From: Candidatus Fredericiella danica
GTDB lineage: Bacteria; Chloroflexota; Anaerolineae; Caldilineales; Caldilineaceae
NCBI GenBank assembly: GCA_016713335.1
Contig: JADJPH010000004.1
Span: 1-64,000, forward strand
DNA: 64,000 nt
Direction of reading: 5' to 3'
Shown: positions 53,381-63,731 of the stretch, in pieces
Position numbering within the stretch: the first letter of the stretch is position 1
How the letters are laid out: every line of letters starts with the position of its first letter
The notes under the pieces: model-generated
Databases searched by the model: none
What the model saw: only the letters and a program-made list of their open reading frames with translations
Told to the model about the DNA's origin: nothing
Program-made: the position numbers and the translations under genes

Positions 53381-55249
53381 ATGTCGAAGATCGCCATTCC
53401 AAAGAGTGTTACGAATCCCGAACTTCGCCGTTGGGTCGCCGATGTCGCCGACCTCTGCAAACCGGACAGTATTCATTGGTGTGATGGTTCACAGGAAGAA
53501 TACGATTCACTTTGCAATCAGATGGTGGAAAGCGGTACGTTCATTCGTCTTAACCAAGAGAAGCGCCCCAATTGTTTCCTGGCCCGTTCGCATCCAAGCG
53601 ACGTTGCCCGTGTGGAAGATCGGACCTACATCTGTTCGGTGAGTAAGGGCGACGCCGGTCCTACGAACAACTGGATGGATCCGCGAGATGAAGGGGATCC
53701 TGACGAACAAGTTCGACGGCGCCATGCGTGGGCGCACGATGTACGTCATTCCCTTCAGCATGGGGCCGATCGGTTCTCCGATTGCGCATATTGGCGTCGA
53801 GGTCACCGACTCACCCTATGTTGTCGTGAACATGCGCATCATGACGCGCATGGGCAAGGCTGTCCTTGATACCCTTGGCGACGGCGATTTTGTCCATTGT
53901 CTGCATTCAGTCGGGATGCCGTTGGCGCGGGGCGAAGCAGATGTCGCGTGGCCATGCAGCCCGGATCCGCAGGATAAATACATCGTGCACTTCCCGGAAG
54001 AGCGCGCCATCTGGAGCTACGGCTCTGGCTACGGGGGCAATGCGTTGCTCGGCAAGAAGTGCTTTGCCCTGCGCATTGCATCGGTTCTGGCGCGCGAGCA
54101 AGGTTGGCTTGCGGAGCCATGTTGATTCTCGGCGTGACGGCGCCTAATGGCGAGAAGACGTATGTCGCGGCTGCGTTCCCGAGCGCCTGCGGCAAAACAA
54201 ATTTCGCCATGTTGATCCCGCCCAAGCCGTTCCAGGAGGAAGGCTGGACAGTCACTACGGTTGGTGACGACATCGCCTGGATCAAGCCCCGTGGGGATGG
54301 TAAGATCTATGCCATCAATCCTGAAGCCGGGCTGTTCGGCGTGGCGCCGGGTACAAACACGAAGACGAATCCCAATGCGATGGCGAGCATTGAGCGCGAC
54401 ACGATTTTTACGAATGTGGCGTTGACGGATGACGGTGACGTGTGGTGGGAAGGTATGGGACCTGCACCGGCGCATGCCATCGACTGGACCGGGTTGGAAT
54501 GGACGCCAGATAGCGGGCGCAAGGCTGCGCACCCCAATGCACGCTTCACCGCACCGATCAGCCAGTGCCCGTCGGTTGACCCGGCCTACGATGACCCGAA
54601 CGGTGTGCCGATTTCGGCGTTTATCTTCGGGGGCCGCCGGAGTACAGTTGTGCCGCTGGTCTACCAGTCCTTCAACTGGGCGTTTGGGGTCTATGCGGCG
54701 GCGACGATGGGTTCCGAGATGACCGCTGCGGCATTTGGGAAACTGGGTGAAGTGCGGCGCGATCCGTTTGCAATGTTGCCGTTCTGCGGCTATCACATGG
54801 CCGACTACTTCAATCACTGGCTTGACTTTGGTCGCCAGATCCCAAACCCGCCGCTGATCTTCAACGTGAACTGGTTCCGCCGTGACGAAGAGGGTAACTT
54901 TGCGTGGCCGGGGTTTGGCGAAAATATGCGCATTCTCAAGTGGATCGTCGAGCGGGCGCGCAATCGCGTCGCCGGCGTCGAAAGTGCACTTGGTTGGACG
55001 CCGCGCTACGAAGACATCGACTGGCGTGGTCTGGAGGACTTCTCCCGGCGGGATTTCGATACGATTATGCGGGCAGACCGAGAGCAGTGGATGAACGAGA
55101 TCGCCTCGCACGATCAGTTGTTCTTCAAACTCTACGATCGTCTGCCCAAGGAGATGGCGTTTATTCGTGACCTTCTCGCCTCCAGCCTGTGGCGGTCGCC
55201 GGAATCTTGGGATTTGCGGGATCTCGAGGCTTTTGACGACGAGGCCTGA
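53381..55249 (+). CDS. pckG: phosphoenolpyruvate carboxykinase (GTP) (two frameshifts)
   Basis: About 622 residues in three segments. The first has PNCFLARSHPSDVARVEDRT and NNWMDPR; the frame changes near 53685 to KGILTNKFDGAMRGRTMYVIPFSMGP (in parts) and again near 54115 to MLILGVTAPNGEKTYVAAAFPSACGKTNFAMLIPP (in parts). FPSACGKTN is the GTP-type signature, with the reactive Cys; DDIAWIKPRGDGKIYAINPE follows. It turns oxaloacetate and GTP into PEP for gluconeogenesis. AAAAGGAAAAG precedes the ATG. The 295-base upstream spacer has no gene; TTGGAA and TACACT near 53281-53310 are weak promoter hexamers. Confidence 0.93.
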
Positions 55250-55326
55250 TGCGCCGTGGGATGTTGATTGCTTCGACCCTATCGTGGTCGGGCACGATTG
55301 ATGGAATGTACAGTCATTAAGAGGGT

Positions 55327-55358
55327 GGTGCAGCTCACGATTGGTTGTGATCTGCACC
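55327..55358 (+). terminator. hairpin after pckG
   Basis: GGTGCAG (55327-55333) pairs with CTGCACC (55352-55358), and TCAC with GTGA extends the stem inward after one mismatch. It lies about 80 bases after pckG and 32 bases before the next gene. There is no strong T run, so termination is a guess. Confidence 0.45.
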
Positions 55359-55389
55359 GCCCTTACGCGCAGAAGCAAGGATCGGCTGT

Positions 55390-56070
55390 ATGGTGTTAGC
55401 GTTGGTGGGTAGCGGCGAATATCTGCCGCCGATGGAGGAGGTCGATCGCACACTTTTGGAACGGCTGCCGGAAAGCCCACGCGTGGTCTGTCTACCGACT
55501 GCGGCAGGCACAGAAGGCGCGGCGCGGATTGACTACTGGTCCAACCTGGGTGTTGCCCATTTCATCCGGCTTGGCGCAAAAGTGGAGTCGTTGCCCGTCA
55601 TCGATGCGGTTACCGCAACAGAGACACGGTGGGCTGACACCATCCGGCAGGCGAATTTCGTCTATCTATCCGGCGGTCGCCCAGAGCACTTACATAAGTC
55701 GCTCGCCGGTACGCCTGTCTGGTCAGCCATCCTTGCGGTATTAGACGCCGGCGGTGTGCTGGCAGGCTGTAGCGCCGGCGCAATGGTGCAGGGTGAGAAG
55801 TTCTTTGGCTTTCCTGGCTGGCGCGCTGGATTCAACCTGTGGCCTGGGATCACGGTGATACCTCACTACGAGGAAATCCCGGCGCCGATGTTGGCGACTG
55901 TTGGGCTGATGCGTTCCAAGGAACTGACCATTGTCGGCGTTGAAGGGAATACGGCATTGGTTTGCGAGGATGGGCGCTACGCTGTCATTGGTAGGGGCGG
56001 TGTGACGATATGGACCCCGAAAGACAAGAATCGCTATGTGGCCGGCGCACTGCCTGACGGCTTACTTTAG
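55390..56070 (+). CDS. peptidase S51 / cyanophycinase-like protein
   Basis: Encodes 226 residues of the class I glutamine amidotransferase-like fold. The nucleophile Ser lies in LAGCSAGAMVQG, with NFVYLSGGRPEHLHKSL and VIPHYEEIP (catalytic His region) around it. The N-terminal VLALVGSGEYLPPME fits. Relatives cleave aspartyl dipeptides or cyanophycin; at this length it is closer to dipeptidase E-like members. No cyanophycin synthetase is nearby. Confidence 0.78.
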   Translation: MVLALVGSGEYLPPMEEVDRTLLERLPESPRVVCLPTAAGTEGAARIDYWSNLGVAHFIRLGAKVESLPVIDAVTATETRWADTIRQANFVYLSGGRPEHLHKSLAGTPVWSAILAVLDAGGVLAGCSAGAMVQGEKFFGFPGWRAGFNLWPGITVIPHYEEIPAPMLATVGLMRSKELTIVGVEGNTALVCEDGRYAVIGRGGVTIWTPKDKNRYVAGALPDGLL

Positions 56071-56244
56071 TGTAAATTGCACACGCTAGAAAAACGTTTT
56101 AGCAGTGGGTCGTAGTACAATCAACGGTTGTAGTTCACCGGAGTCCGCCGAGCTGGCTGAGCTTTGCACCAAAGGGATCGCGGCGACTAAATCGCCGGTA
56201 GTGACCGGGACGCCCGGATTGTAAAAGGAAAAGGAAGCGAAATC

Positions 56245-57072
56245 ATGTTACACCCACAGCCACGCGCGTTTTTACAATACGCATACGAACAGCACTTTGC
56301 GATGCCGGCATTCAATGTCTGTAACCTTGAGATGGTCAAGGCGGTTGTTGAAGCGGCGATCATTGAGAAGGCGCCGGTCATCGTCCAGACGTATCCGGGC
56401 GATCTGGAGCATGCAGGCTTTGGCAGCGGGCTTGGGCCGCTCCCAGAAATTATCAAATTCGTGGCAGCGGAGGCGCCGGTGCCGGTGTTCTTGCACTTGG
56501 ATCACGGCCCCAGCTTCGAATTTGACCTGCGCTGTCTGAAGGCGGGTTACAATTCTGTCATGTATGACGGGCATGAACTGCCGTTGGATGAGCTGATTGC
56601 CGAGACTGCGGCGGTTGCCCGTGCGGCGCATGCTTATAACGCGGCGATCGAGTCTGAACTTGGTACGTTTGGTGGTCACCAGGGTAGTCAGGAGTTTACG
56701 AATCCTGCCGATGTGAAGGCGATTTTTGAACGCGGACACATCGATATGCTGGCGGTGTCCGTAGGTTCCGAACATGGTCATGCCAGCCGGCTGAAACTCG
56801 ACCTGTTGCGCGAGATTGCCGAACAGGCGAAGGGGCCGCTGGTGGTGCATGGCGGCAGCGGCGTCCATGAAGATGATGCCAGGGCGGCGATTCAGTTGGG
56901 CGTGGTCAAGATCAACATCGGCAATGCCCTGTCGCGGGCGTGGGCGCAGGGTTCGCGGGAAGCCCTGGAGGCCGGTGAGGATCATTACGGGATTTTGAAG
57001 CAGGCGCAAAAGCGCGTGCGCGAAGTTGCGCAGCATCGGCTACGCCTATTTGGCGCCGCCGGCCGCGCATAA
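56245..57072 (+). CDS. fba: class II fructose-bisphosphate aldolase family protein
   Basis: Encodes 275 residues. Zinc and catalytic motifs are present: FLHLDHGPSFE (catalytic Asp and Zn His), ESELGTFGGHQ (Glu), VSVGSEHGH (His) and LVVHGGSGVHEDD (His). The size and MPAFNVCNLEMVKAV start fit the fructose- or tagatose-bisphosphate aldolase group; the two cannot be told apart. The 174-base leader has a small hairpin, CGGCGA (56181-56186) with TCGCCG (56192-56197), and AAAGGAAAAGGAAG before the ATG. Confidence 0.9.
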   Translation: MLHPQPRAFLQYAYEQHFAMPAFNVCNLEMVKAVVEAAIIEKAPVIVQTYPGDLEHAGFGSGLGPLPEIIKFVAAEAPVPVFLHLDHGPSFEFDLRCLKAGYNSVMYDGHELPLDELIAETAAVARAAHAYNAAIESELGTFGGHQGSQEFTNPADVKAIFERGHIDMLAVSVGSEHGHASRLKLDLLREIAEQAKGPLVVHGGSGVHEDDARAAIQLGVVKINIGNALSRAWAQGSREALEAGEDHYGILKQAQKRVREVAQHRLRLFGAAGRA

Positions 57073-57093
57073 TTCAGATCGTTCCGCGAAACG

Positions 57094-58964
57094 ATGAGCG
57101 ACACACCGGAGTCACCTGAGACGATCTATCGACGCCGCAGCGCTGACTTCGGTGTGTTGCATGTTGCCACGCAACGCCGGAGCCGTCGCACCGGAGACGT
57201 TGGCCTTGGCATCCTGCTGATTGCCGTCGTCCTTTGGGCGGTGGCGTTTCTGCGCAACGAAGCGCTCTGGTTTGTGGCTGCCGGTTTGTTTACGATTGCT
57301 TTCATTGTGACCGTCGTGCGCCGCAACCGGCTGAACCTTGCCGCCGCACGCTACGGATTGTTGGCGACGATCAACGCTGAAGGAATTGCCCGGCTGCAGC
57401 GAGACTGGAGTGGGCTACCGAAGCCTACCCCGTCCGAGCCCACTGACATCCCCGCCGGCCCAAGATGATAAGGTCTCCAGGCGCGGGATCGACGCTGCCA
57501 CCGCCTTTGACCTGGATCTCTTGGGCGCGGCTTCCCTGGAGCAATTGTTGGGAACGCCGAACACCCCAGTCGGAAAAACCACCGTGCGCCATTGGATCCT
57601 GCAGCCGGCTGATCCGGAAACGGTTCGCCAGCGCCAATCGGCAGTGGCGGAGCTTGGCCCTCAGGTTGTCTTCCGCGAAGAGGTCGCCCTGCGCGGCCGG
57701 CTTGTCGGTGCGACTCAACAGGAGTATGAACGGCTGATCGCCTGGGCGGAGAGTCCTGCGTGGCTGCACGAACAGCGGGTGTTGGTTTGGGTGACGCGCC
57801 TGCTGCCCCTTGTTGTGGTGGGGTTAACGATTGCCCTGGTGGCGGGGTGGCCCGTGTTACCGGCCCTGATGGGCGTGTTTGCGATTAATCTTGCCCTGGC
57901 TTATTCCATCGGCCGGCGCGTGAATGACGACATTGCGCAAGTTGTTGCGCGCCAGCACGTGTTCGATGCCTATGCCGATGCCTTTGGCTTGATCGTGTCG
58001 CGGCCCTTTGCTGCGCCCGAACTGAAGCGCTTGCAAGCGGCGCTGGAGGCTCATGGCCATCAAGCGGACGATCAGATCCGGCGGCTGGCCCGGTTGATGC
58101 CGCTTGCCGATGTTCGCCGCTCCATCTACTTCTTCCCAATTGACATTGCGACACTCTGGAGTTTTCACTTACTGTGGCAGTTGGAGAATTGGAAACTCGA
58201 AGCGGGGCGGCAATTGCGCGGTTGGCTCGCAGCGTTGGGCGAACTTGAGGCTCTTGCAGCGCTGGCGACGCTGCATCACGATGAACCAGAATGGGTGTTG
58301 CCGGAAGTGATCGATTCAGGCGCCATGCAGTTCGTCGCCAAAGACTTGACTCACCCGCTCCTGCCGCCGGCGTGCCATCGGCAATGATGTAACCGTCGGT
58401 CCTCTTGGCACGTTCGTGTTGGTCACAGGCTCAAACATGTCAGGTAAGAGCACGTTGCTGCGTGCCATTGGGGTCAACATCGTGCTGGCGCAGATGGGAG
58501 GGCCGGTTAGCGCTGCGATGTTGCACATGCCGGCCCTGCTCGTGGCAACGAGTATGCGTGTGCAGGATTCACTCGATGAGGGTGTCTCCTTTTTCATGGC
58601 AGAGTTGCGGCGGCTGAAGGCGATTGTGGACCTGGCAGACGGTCAGGCGCAGGCGGGCGCGCCGCACCTGCTTTATTTGTTGGATGAGATCTTGCAGGGC
58701 ACCAACACGGCCGAACGCCAGATTGCCGCACGGCAGATTATTCTGCATCTCGTCAGGAGTGGGGCCATTGGCGCGGTTTCGACCCATGATCTGACGTTGG
58801 CGGCTGAGGCTGAGGTGGCAGCGGTGGGGAAGGCGGTCTATTTCACCGAGCAGTTCTCGCGTGGTCCAGAGGGGGCAACGATGCAGTTTGACTATAAGTT
58901 GCGCGATGGCATCGCCACGTCAACGAATGCGCTCAAACTGATGGAGTTGATTGGGTTGACATAG
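57094..58964 (+). CDS. membrane-associated MutS-like ATPase (two frameshifts)
   Basis: About 623 residues in three segments. The N-terminal part has two membrane segments (GLGILLIAVVLWAVAFL; LWFVAAGLFTIAFIVTVV). After a change near 57465 comes a MutS-core-like region (FDLDLLGAASLEQLL, TPVGKTTVRHWIL) with another hydrophobic pair (RLLPLVVVGLTIALVAGW). After a change near 58375 comes the MutS ATPase: VTGSNMSGKSTLLRAIG (Walker A), SMRVQDSLDEGVSFFMAELRRL, LLYLLDEILQGTN (Walker B) and STHDLTLA. It belongs to the MutS relatives with membrane segments and no mismatch-recognition domain; their role is not settled. It starts 21 bases after the aldolase. Confidence 0.8.
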
Positions 58965-59013
58965 TATCCTCCTCTTGCGTTCACAGCGGCATCGTCTAGA
59001 TCTCGGGGGCGTC

Positions 59014-61558
59014 ATGACTGATCAGATCACTGTGCGCGGCGCGCGGTTGCACAACCTCAAGAATGTCACCGTATCGATTCCCAAAAACCGGTTCGTTGTT
59101 TTGAGTGGTTTGTCCGGATCCGGCAAATCCACTTTGGGGTTCGATATCCTCCTCAAAGAAGGCCAGCGACAATATCTGGAGTCGCTTGGTCTCATCACAT
59201 TTGGGTTCGCAAAGCCGCCCGTTGAGGCGATCACCGGTCTGTCGCCGTCCATCAGTGTGGATCAGCACCTGACGAACCACAGCCCAAGATCGACGGTCGG
59301 CACCGTGACCGAGGTCTACACCTATCTGCGCGTTCTGTTTGCGCGGCTTGGGCACCGGCCTTGTCCTGTGTGTGGAAACGACGCGCCGCCCTCGATCGAT
59401 CCCGGCAATACCGAATGGGAGGATGACAGCAGTGTAGGCTATGAAGGCACGGACTACGGGGAGACTTTTCCTTGTCCGCACTGCGGCGCGGCGATCCCTG
59501 AACTTGATATGGCGAATTTTTCATTCAATAAACCGGAGGGCGCCTGTCCCTCCTGTACTGGTCTTGGGGTGCTTCAGCAGGCCGATCTCAGTCGCCTCGT
59601 GGACGAAACGAAGCGGATACGAGAAGAGGGCGCAATCGCCGGTCGTGACATTCGCTACATCGAGCTTTATATCGCTTCTTTGCAGGCTGCTGGCGCATAT
59701 TATGGCTTTGAATTCGATTTTTCGCTGCCGATCAAGAACTACGTTCCGGTGCAGCGCGATCTGCTTCTCTACGGCGCAGAGAGTCCGCAATTTCGTCGCC
59801 ACTACCCCAATGTCGAACCACCGGCGTCGGTTCGGAAAGGAAGGTTCGAAGGCATTGCCACGAACTTCCTGCGCCGCTACGCGGAACATGTCCAGGATCC
59901 CGATGCCCGTGAGCGGCTAGGCGAATTTCTCATCAATACGCGTTGTCCGGATTGTGGAGGATCGCGTCTCCGGCCGGAGAGTTGTGCGGTCACCGTGGCC
60001 GGACGGAGCATCGTGGAACTCTCGCGGCTGTCGCTTGCCGAATTAGGGGTGTGGTTGGAACTTCTGTCCGCCACGTTGCGCCCTGACGAGTTGCTGATTG
60101 CAGAACCGATCCTGGCCGACTTGCATGCGCGGATTGGACGCCTGGTCGAAGCCGGCGCTGGATACCTGACGATGGAGCGTTCCTCGCCGACGTTGTCGGC
60201 AGGAGAGGCGCAGCGGCTGCGATTGGCAACGCTGCTTGGCTCAGGTCTGAGCGGTGTCCTCTATGTATTTGACGAGCCCACCATTGGGCTGCATCAGCGC
60301 GATACCCAACGCTTGATCGGTCTGCTGCGCCGGCTGCGCGATCTGGGAAATACGGTGCTGGTGATCGAACATGATCTTGAGACGATTGGGGCAGCCGACT
60401 ATGTGGTCGACTTTGGACCTGGCGCCGGGAAAGCCGGCGGGGAGATCGTGGTCGCGGGACCGCCCGCTGCGGTTGCCGCAAGTGCTCATTCGGTCACCGG
60501 CGCCTACCTGGACGGACGGGCTGCGATTGCACTACCTCTGCAGCGTCGGGTTCCAGCGGACCAGGCGATCATCCTGCGGCGCCCGCGAGAACAACCTGCA
60601 GGATGTTACCTGTGCACATTCCTCTGGGTCTGCTCGTCGCAGTGACGGGGGGTCTCCGGTTCGGGGGAAATCATCCTTGATCTTTGATATTCTGGAGCGC
60701 AACCTGCGCCGCGAACTCAACGGCGCCAAGGAGCCACCTGGCCAGTGCGACGGCATCGATGGCTTGGAGCACCTTGATAGAGTCATCACGATTGACCAGG
60801 AGCAGTTGGGGCGTATGCCACGTTCAAATGCGGCAACCTATGCGGATGTGTTTACGCCCATCCGCGAAGTGTTCGCCGCGTTGCCCGAGTCAAGATTGCG
60901 CGGGCTATCTGCACGACATTTCTCGTTCAACGTGCCTGGAGGACGGTGTGAACGCTGCGAAGGTGCAGGCGTACTCAGCGTCAAGATGCACTTTCTGCCC
61001 GAGGTTGAGGTGCGCTGTCCTGCCTGCCATGGCCGTCGTTTTCAGCGGGAAACGCTGGCCGTGCAGTATCGCGGCGCTGATATCTCCCAGGTGCTGCAGA
61101 TGACGGTGGCCGAAGCTCTTGTCTTGTTCGCAGAAGTCCCAGCCATCCAGACTCGGCTCCAGGTACTCGATGCCGTCGGACTTGGTTACCTGCCTTTGGG
61201 ACAGCCTGCCACGACGCTCTCTGGGGGTGAAGCCCAACGGGTGAAACTGGCCAAGGAACTTGGACGCCGTGGGGGTGGACGGACATTGTATCTGCTGGAT
61301 GAGCCTACCACCGGTTTACACGTGGCGGATACCGCGCGTTTGCTTGATGTGCTCCAGCGGCTGGTGAGCGCAGGCAATAGTGTTGTGGTGGTGGAACACA
61401 ATCTTGAGTTGATAAAGACTGCCGATTGGGTAATCGATCTTGGCCCGGAGGGCGGCATGGCGGGAGGAAGGCTGGTTGCGCAAGGCACGCCTGAGACAGT
61501 CGCGGATGTAGCCGGCTCTTATACCGGTGGTTACCTCAAAGCGCTCATTGCCGGGTGA
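59014..61558 (+). CDS. UvrA2-type excinuclease ABC subunit A paralogue (frameshifted)
   Basis: About 848 residues, shorter than UvrA (about 940). First ATPase half: LSGLSGSGKSTLGFDIL, zinc-finger cysteines CPVCGND and FPCPHCG, ACPSCTGLG, SAGEAQRLRLATLLGSGLSG and DEPTIGLHQRD. Between about residues 125 and 160 there is only a short acidic linker where UvrA has its UvrB-binding domain, so it is a UvrA2-like form. The frames break between 60580 and 60670 (at least two shifts, one at a GGGGGG run), where REHNLQDVT and GVSGSGKSSL are expected. Second half: CERCEGAGVLSVKMHFL, LSGGEAQRVKLAKEL, LYLLDEPTTGLH. UvrA2 proteins are linked to tolerance of DNA-binding drugs. Confidence 0.87.
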
Positions 61559-61671
61559 AACGAAGCGGATCGATCGATTGGCCAACGCCTGGTTTGCAGG
61601 TAGATATGAGGGGCAGGGTGAGCAGGGATGGCGTCTACCGGGCCATCCCTGCTTGATCAACCACGTGCAGG

Positions 61672-62085
61672 CTAGATACCGAGGATCTGCTTCTTTTTTG
61701 CGTCAAACTCCTCTTCGGTGATCAAGCCCTGTTCCTTCATGATGTTCAGCTTTTGAATCTGCGCGGCCATATCATCCAGACTGCCGGGCACTGGTCCTGC
61801 GGGCGCCTGCGGTGCCGCGGCCTGCTGTGCCGCAAGCTGTTGCTGTTGCGCCGCCAGCTGTTCTTGCTGCGCCTGCACTTCTGCGATCTGCTGATCGGTC
61901 GTTGCCTGTTGTTGCGCTGCGGCCTGCTGTTGTGCCGCCTCCTGTTTTCCACCGCCCATGACGGCTTTCGTGGCGCCAACGGCTACGGTCGCCGTGCCGG
62001 CCACCACCGCTGTTTTGGCCATCGTGCCCACCAGACCGGGGCCCTGGCGTCCGACATTCACTGTGGGTCCACGTCCACGTCGCAT
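61672..62085 (-). CDS. SHOCT-domain protein
   Basis: Encodes 137 residues. Basic N-terminus, a weakly hydrophobic Ala/Val/Gly stretch (TMAKTAVVAGTATVAVGATK), then Gln/Ala-rich low complexity that should be a coiled coil, and a C-terminal SHOCT motif (QIQKLNIMKEQGLITEEEF, AKKKQIL). SHOCT ends are thought to mediate oligomerisation. AAGGAGG before the ATG fixes the start. It converges with uvrA2. Confidence 0.8.
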   Translation of the reverse strand: MRRGRGPTVNVGRQGPGLVGTMAKTAVVAGTATVAVGATKAVMGGGKQEAAQQQAAAQQQATTDQQIAEVQAQQEQLAAQQQQLAAQQAAAPQAPAGPVPGSLDDMAAQIQKLNIMKEQGLITEEEFDAKKKQILGI

Positions 62086-62139
62086 AGATTGTCCTCCTTG
62101 AAAACCATGAATCGATTCTACGAGTGAGTAAGTCTTTGA

Positions 62140-62553
62140 CTAACTTGCCGCGGCGATTGCCGCATCGACGATTGCCGCCGGAATGCGGGCATTGTCGACC
62201 AGCCGCCCATTGGAGCCGACGATGGCGTCGCGCAGCCGCGTGGCCCAGGTATTCTCGAACACGAGGAGTGCCGCCGAACTTTGCGGATTCAGGGCGTCAC
62301 CAATCAACTGAATATCCTCTTCATTCAGCAGGTCAAAAATCTCGCCGTCGAGTGATTCGAACGGCGCCGCTTCATCTGGCGGCAAGTTATCCAATTCGAC
62401 CACCAGCAAATTGCCATCCGCATCCTTCTTGACAAAAATCAGGTCGAGGACGTGAATGGTGCCATTGTCTACCAGTTCGGCAAGGGCCGGCACGATCTCC
62501 CCGTTGAATTTATTGCCTGGAAACTCTACAACCAAATACTCGACTGGTCCCAT
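62140..62553 (-). CDS. DUF6325/DUF1269-type protein
   Basis: Encodes 137 residues beginning MGPVEYLVVEFPGNKFNGEI and followed by IHVLDLIFVKKDADGN. This fits the small family placed with DUF6325 or DUF1269 proteins, often next to SHOCT-domain genes, as here (54 bases). No membrane segment is obvious; the Ala-rich C-terminus (IPAAIVDAAIAAAS) could be amphipathic. Role unknown. GAGGAGG precedes the ATG. Confidence 0.72.
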   Translation of the reverse strand: MGPVEYLVVEFPGNKFNGEIVPALAELVDNGTIHVLDLIFVKKDADGNLLVVELDNLPPDEAAPFESLDGEIFDLLNEEDIQLIGDALNPQSSAALLVFENTWATRLRDAIVGSNGRLVDNARIPAAIVDAAIAAAS

Positions 62554-62588
62554 GTGGAATCCTCCTCGCGAATGCCCCCAACGTATGA

Positions 62589-62612
62589 TTCAAGTCGTCA
62601 CTTCGACTTGAA
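62589..62612. promoter_or_regulatory. 9-bp inverted repeat in a divergent promoter region
   Basis: TTCAAGTCG (62589-62597) and CGACTTGAA (62604-62612) are perfect, with six bases between. They lie 36 bases upstream of the DUF6325-type gene, in the 297-base spacer that also serves panE. It may be an operator. The rest of the spacer shows no gene. Confidence 0.5.
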
Positions 62613-62850
62613 GGTTTAGACAGCCTGAATATGAACTGCACCACGATATCCTATCTTCGCTGTGGATGCAATCCGCACAAGCGCGGAAATCGGCGCCTGT
62701 TTTGCAGGTTGTTGACCATCATCAAGGTTCTGCAGGATATTTGGAATCGACGTAGACCCGCGATAGCGTCTATACTAGAAATTGCCCCGCGTTACACTTT
62801 TTTTCATGCAGCAAATTGATCCGATTCGGATACGCCTTTCGGGAGGCGCG

Positions 62851-63709
62851 ATGCGCGTTGCTGTCTATGGTGTTGGTGGTGTCGGCGGCTACTTTGGTGG
62901 ATGTTTGGCCCATGCTGGGGAAGATGTGGTTTTTATTGCGCGTGGCGCTCATTTGGAGGCGCTGCGCGCACAGGGATTGAAGGTGGAAAGTGTCCTTGGC
63001 GACTTTGTCGTTGATCGGGTGCAAGTGACCGACGATCCGCGACAGGTGGGCGCTGTAGATGTTGTGCTGGTAGCGGTCAAAGCCTGGCAGGTGCCTGCCG
63101 TGGCCGAGGCGATGCGCCCGCTGGTCGGGCCAGGACATGTGCTCCCCTTGCAAACGGTGTTGAAGCGCCTACGCAACTTGCGGCAGTGCTGGGAATTCCC
63201 AGTCGTTGGCGGCGTCGCGGGCTGGTAAGCTAATCGTTGCACCTGGGCATATTCGCGCGGCTTCCACACCGTTCATCCAGCCGGCGAACTGGATGCTGCC
63301 GTGTCCGGCTGATGCGCTGGGCGATGCGTTCAGCAGGCAGGCGTCCAGTTCGAGCATTTGCGAACATTCGGCGATGTGGATGAAGTTTGTCTTTATCACT
63401 GGAGGCTGCGCTGACGCGAGCACCGATTGGCGTTTGGCGTAGCCAGCCCGAGACGCGCCGGCTGAGTGAGCAGGCTGCACTTGAGGCATTGGCCGTGGCG
63501 GATGCACGAAATGTTGCCGTGCCTGTCGACGCGATGAACAAGACCTTCGCACAGCAGCGGACGCCGCGATGGCGGGGCGCCGAACTTGAGGCCAGGGGCG
63601 GTCGCGGTGGGGCGGAGCCGGCGTGGCTACACCACTGCACAGTTTCATCTATGCAAGTCTATTGCCACAGGAACTGCGCGCCAGGGGGCAGGTGCACTTT
63701 CAATTGTAG
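62851..63709 (+). CDS. panE: 2-dehydropantoate 2-reductase (several frameshifts)
   Basis: The first segment has the NADPH-binding VAVYGVGGVGGYFGG and VVLVAVKAWQVPAVAEAM, and runs into noise near 63150. Later frames give family pieces in order: LIVAPGHIR, then ALTRAPIGVWRSQPETRRL with LAVADARNVAVPVDAM, and the end FIYASLLPQELRARG before TAG 63707. At least four frame changes are needed (near 63155, 63230, 63395 and 63560-63600). It makes pantoate for coenzyme A. GGGAGG before ATG 62851 sets the start. The heavy damage in a short gene makes a pseudogene possible here. Confidence 0.7.
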
Positions 63710-63731
63710 TGACTACCTGGAGCCGGCTGAA

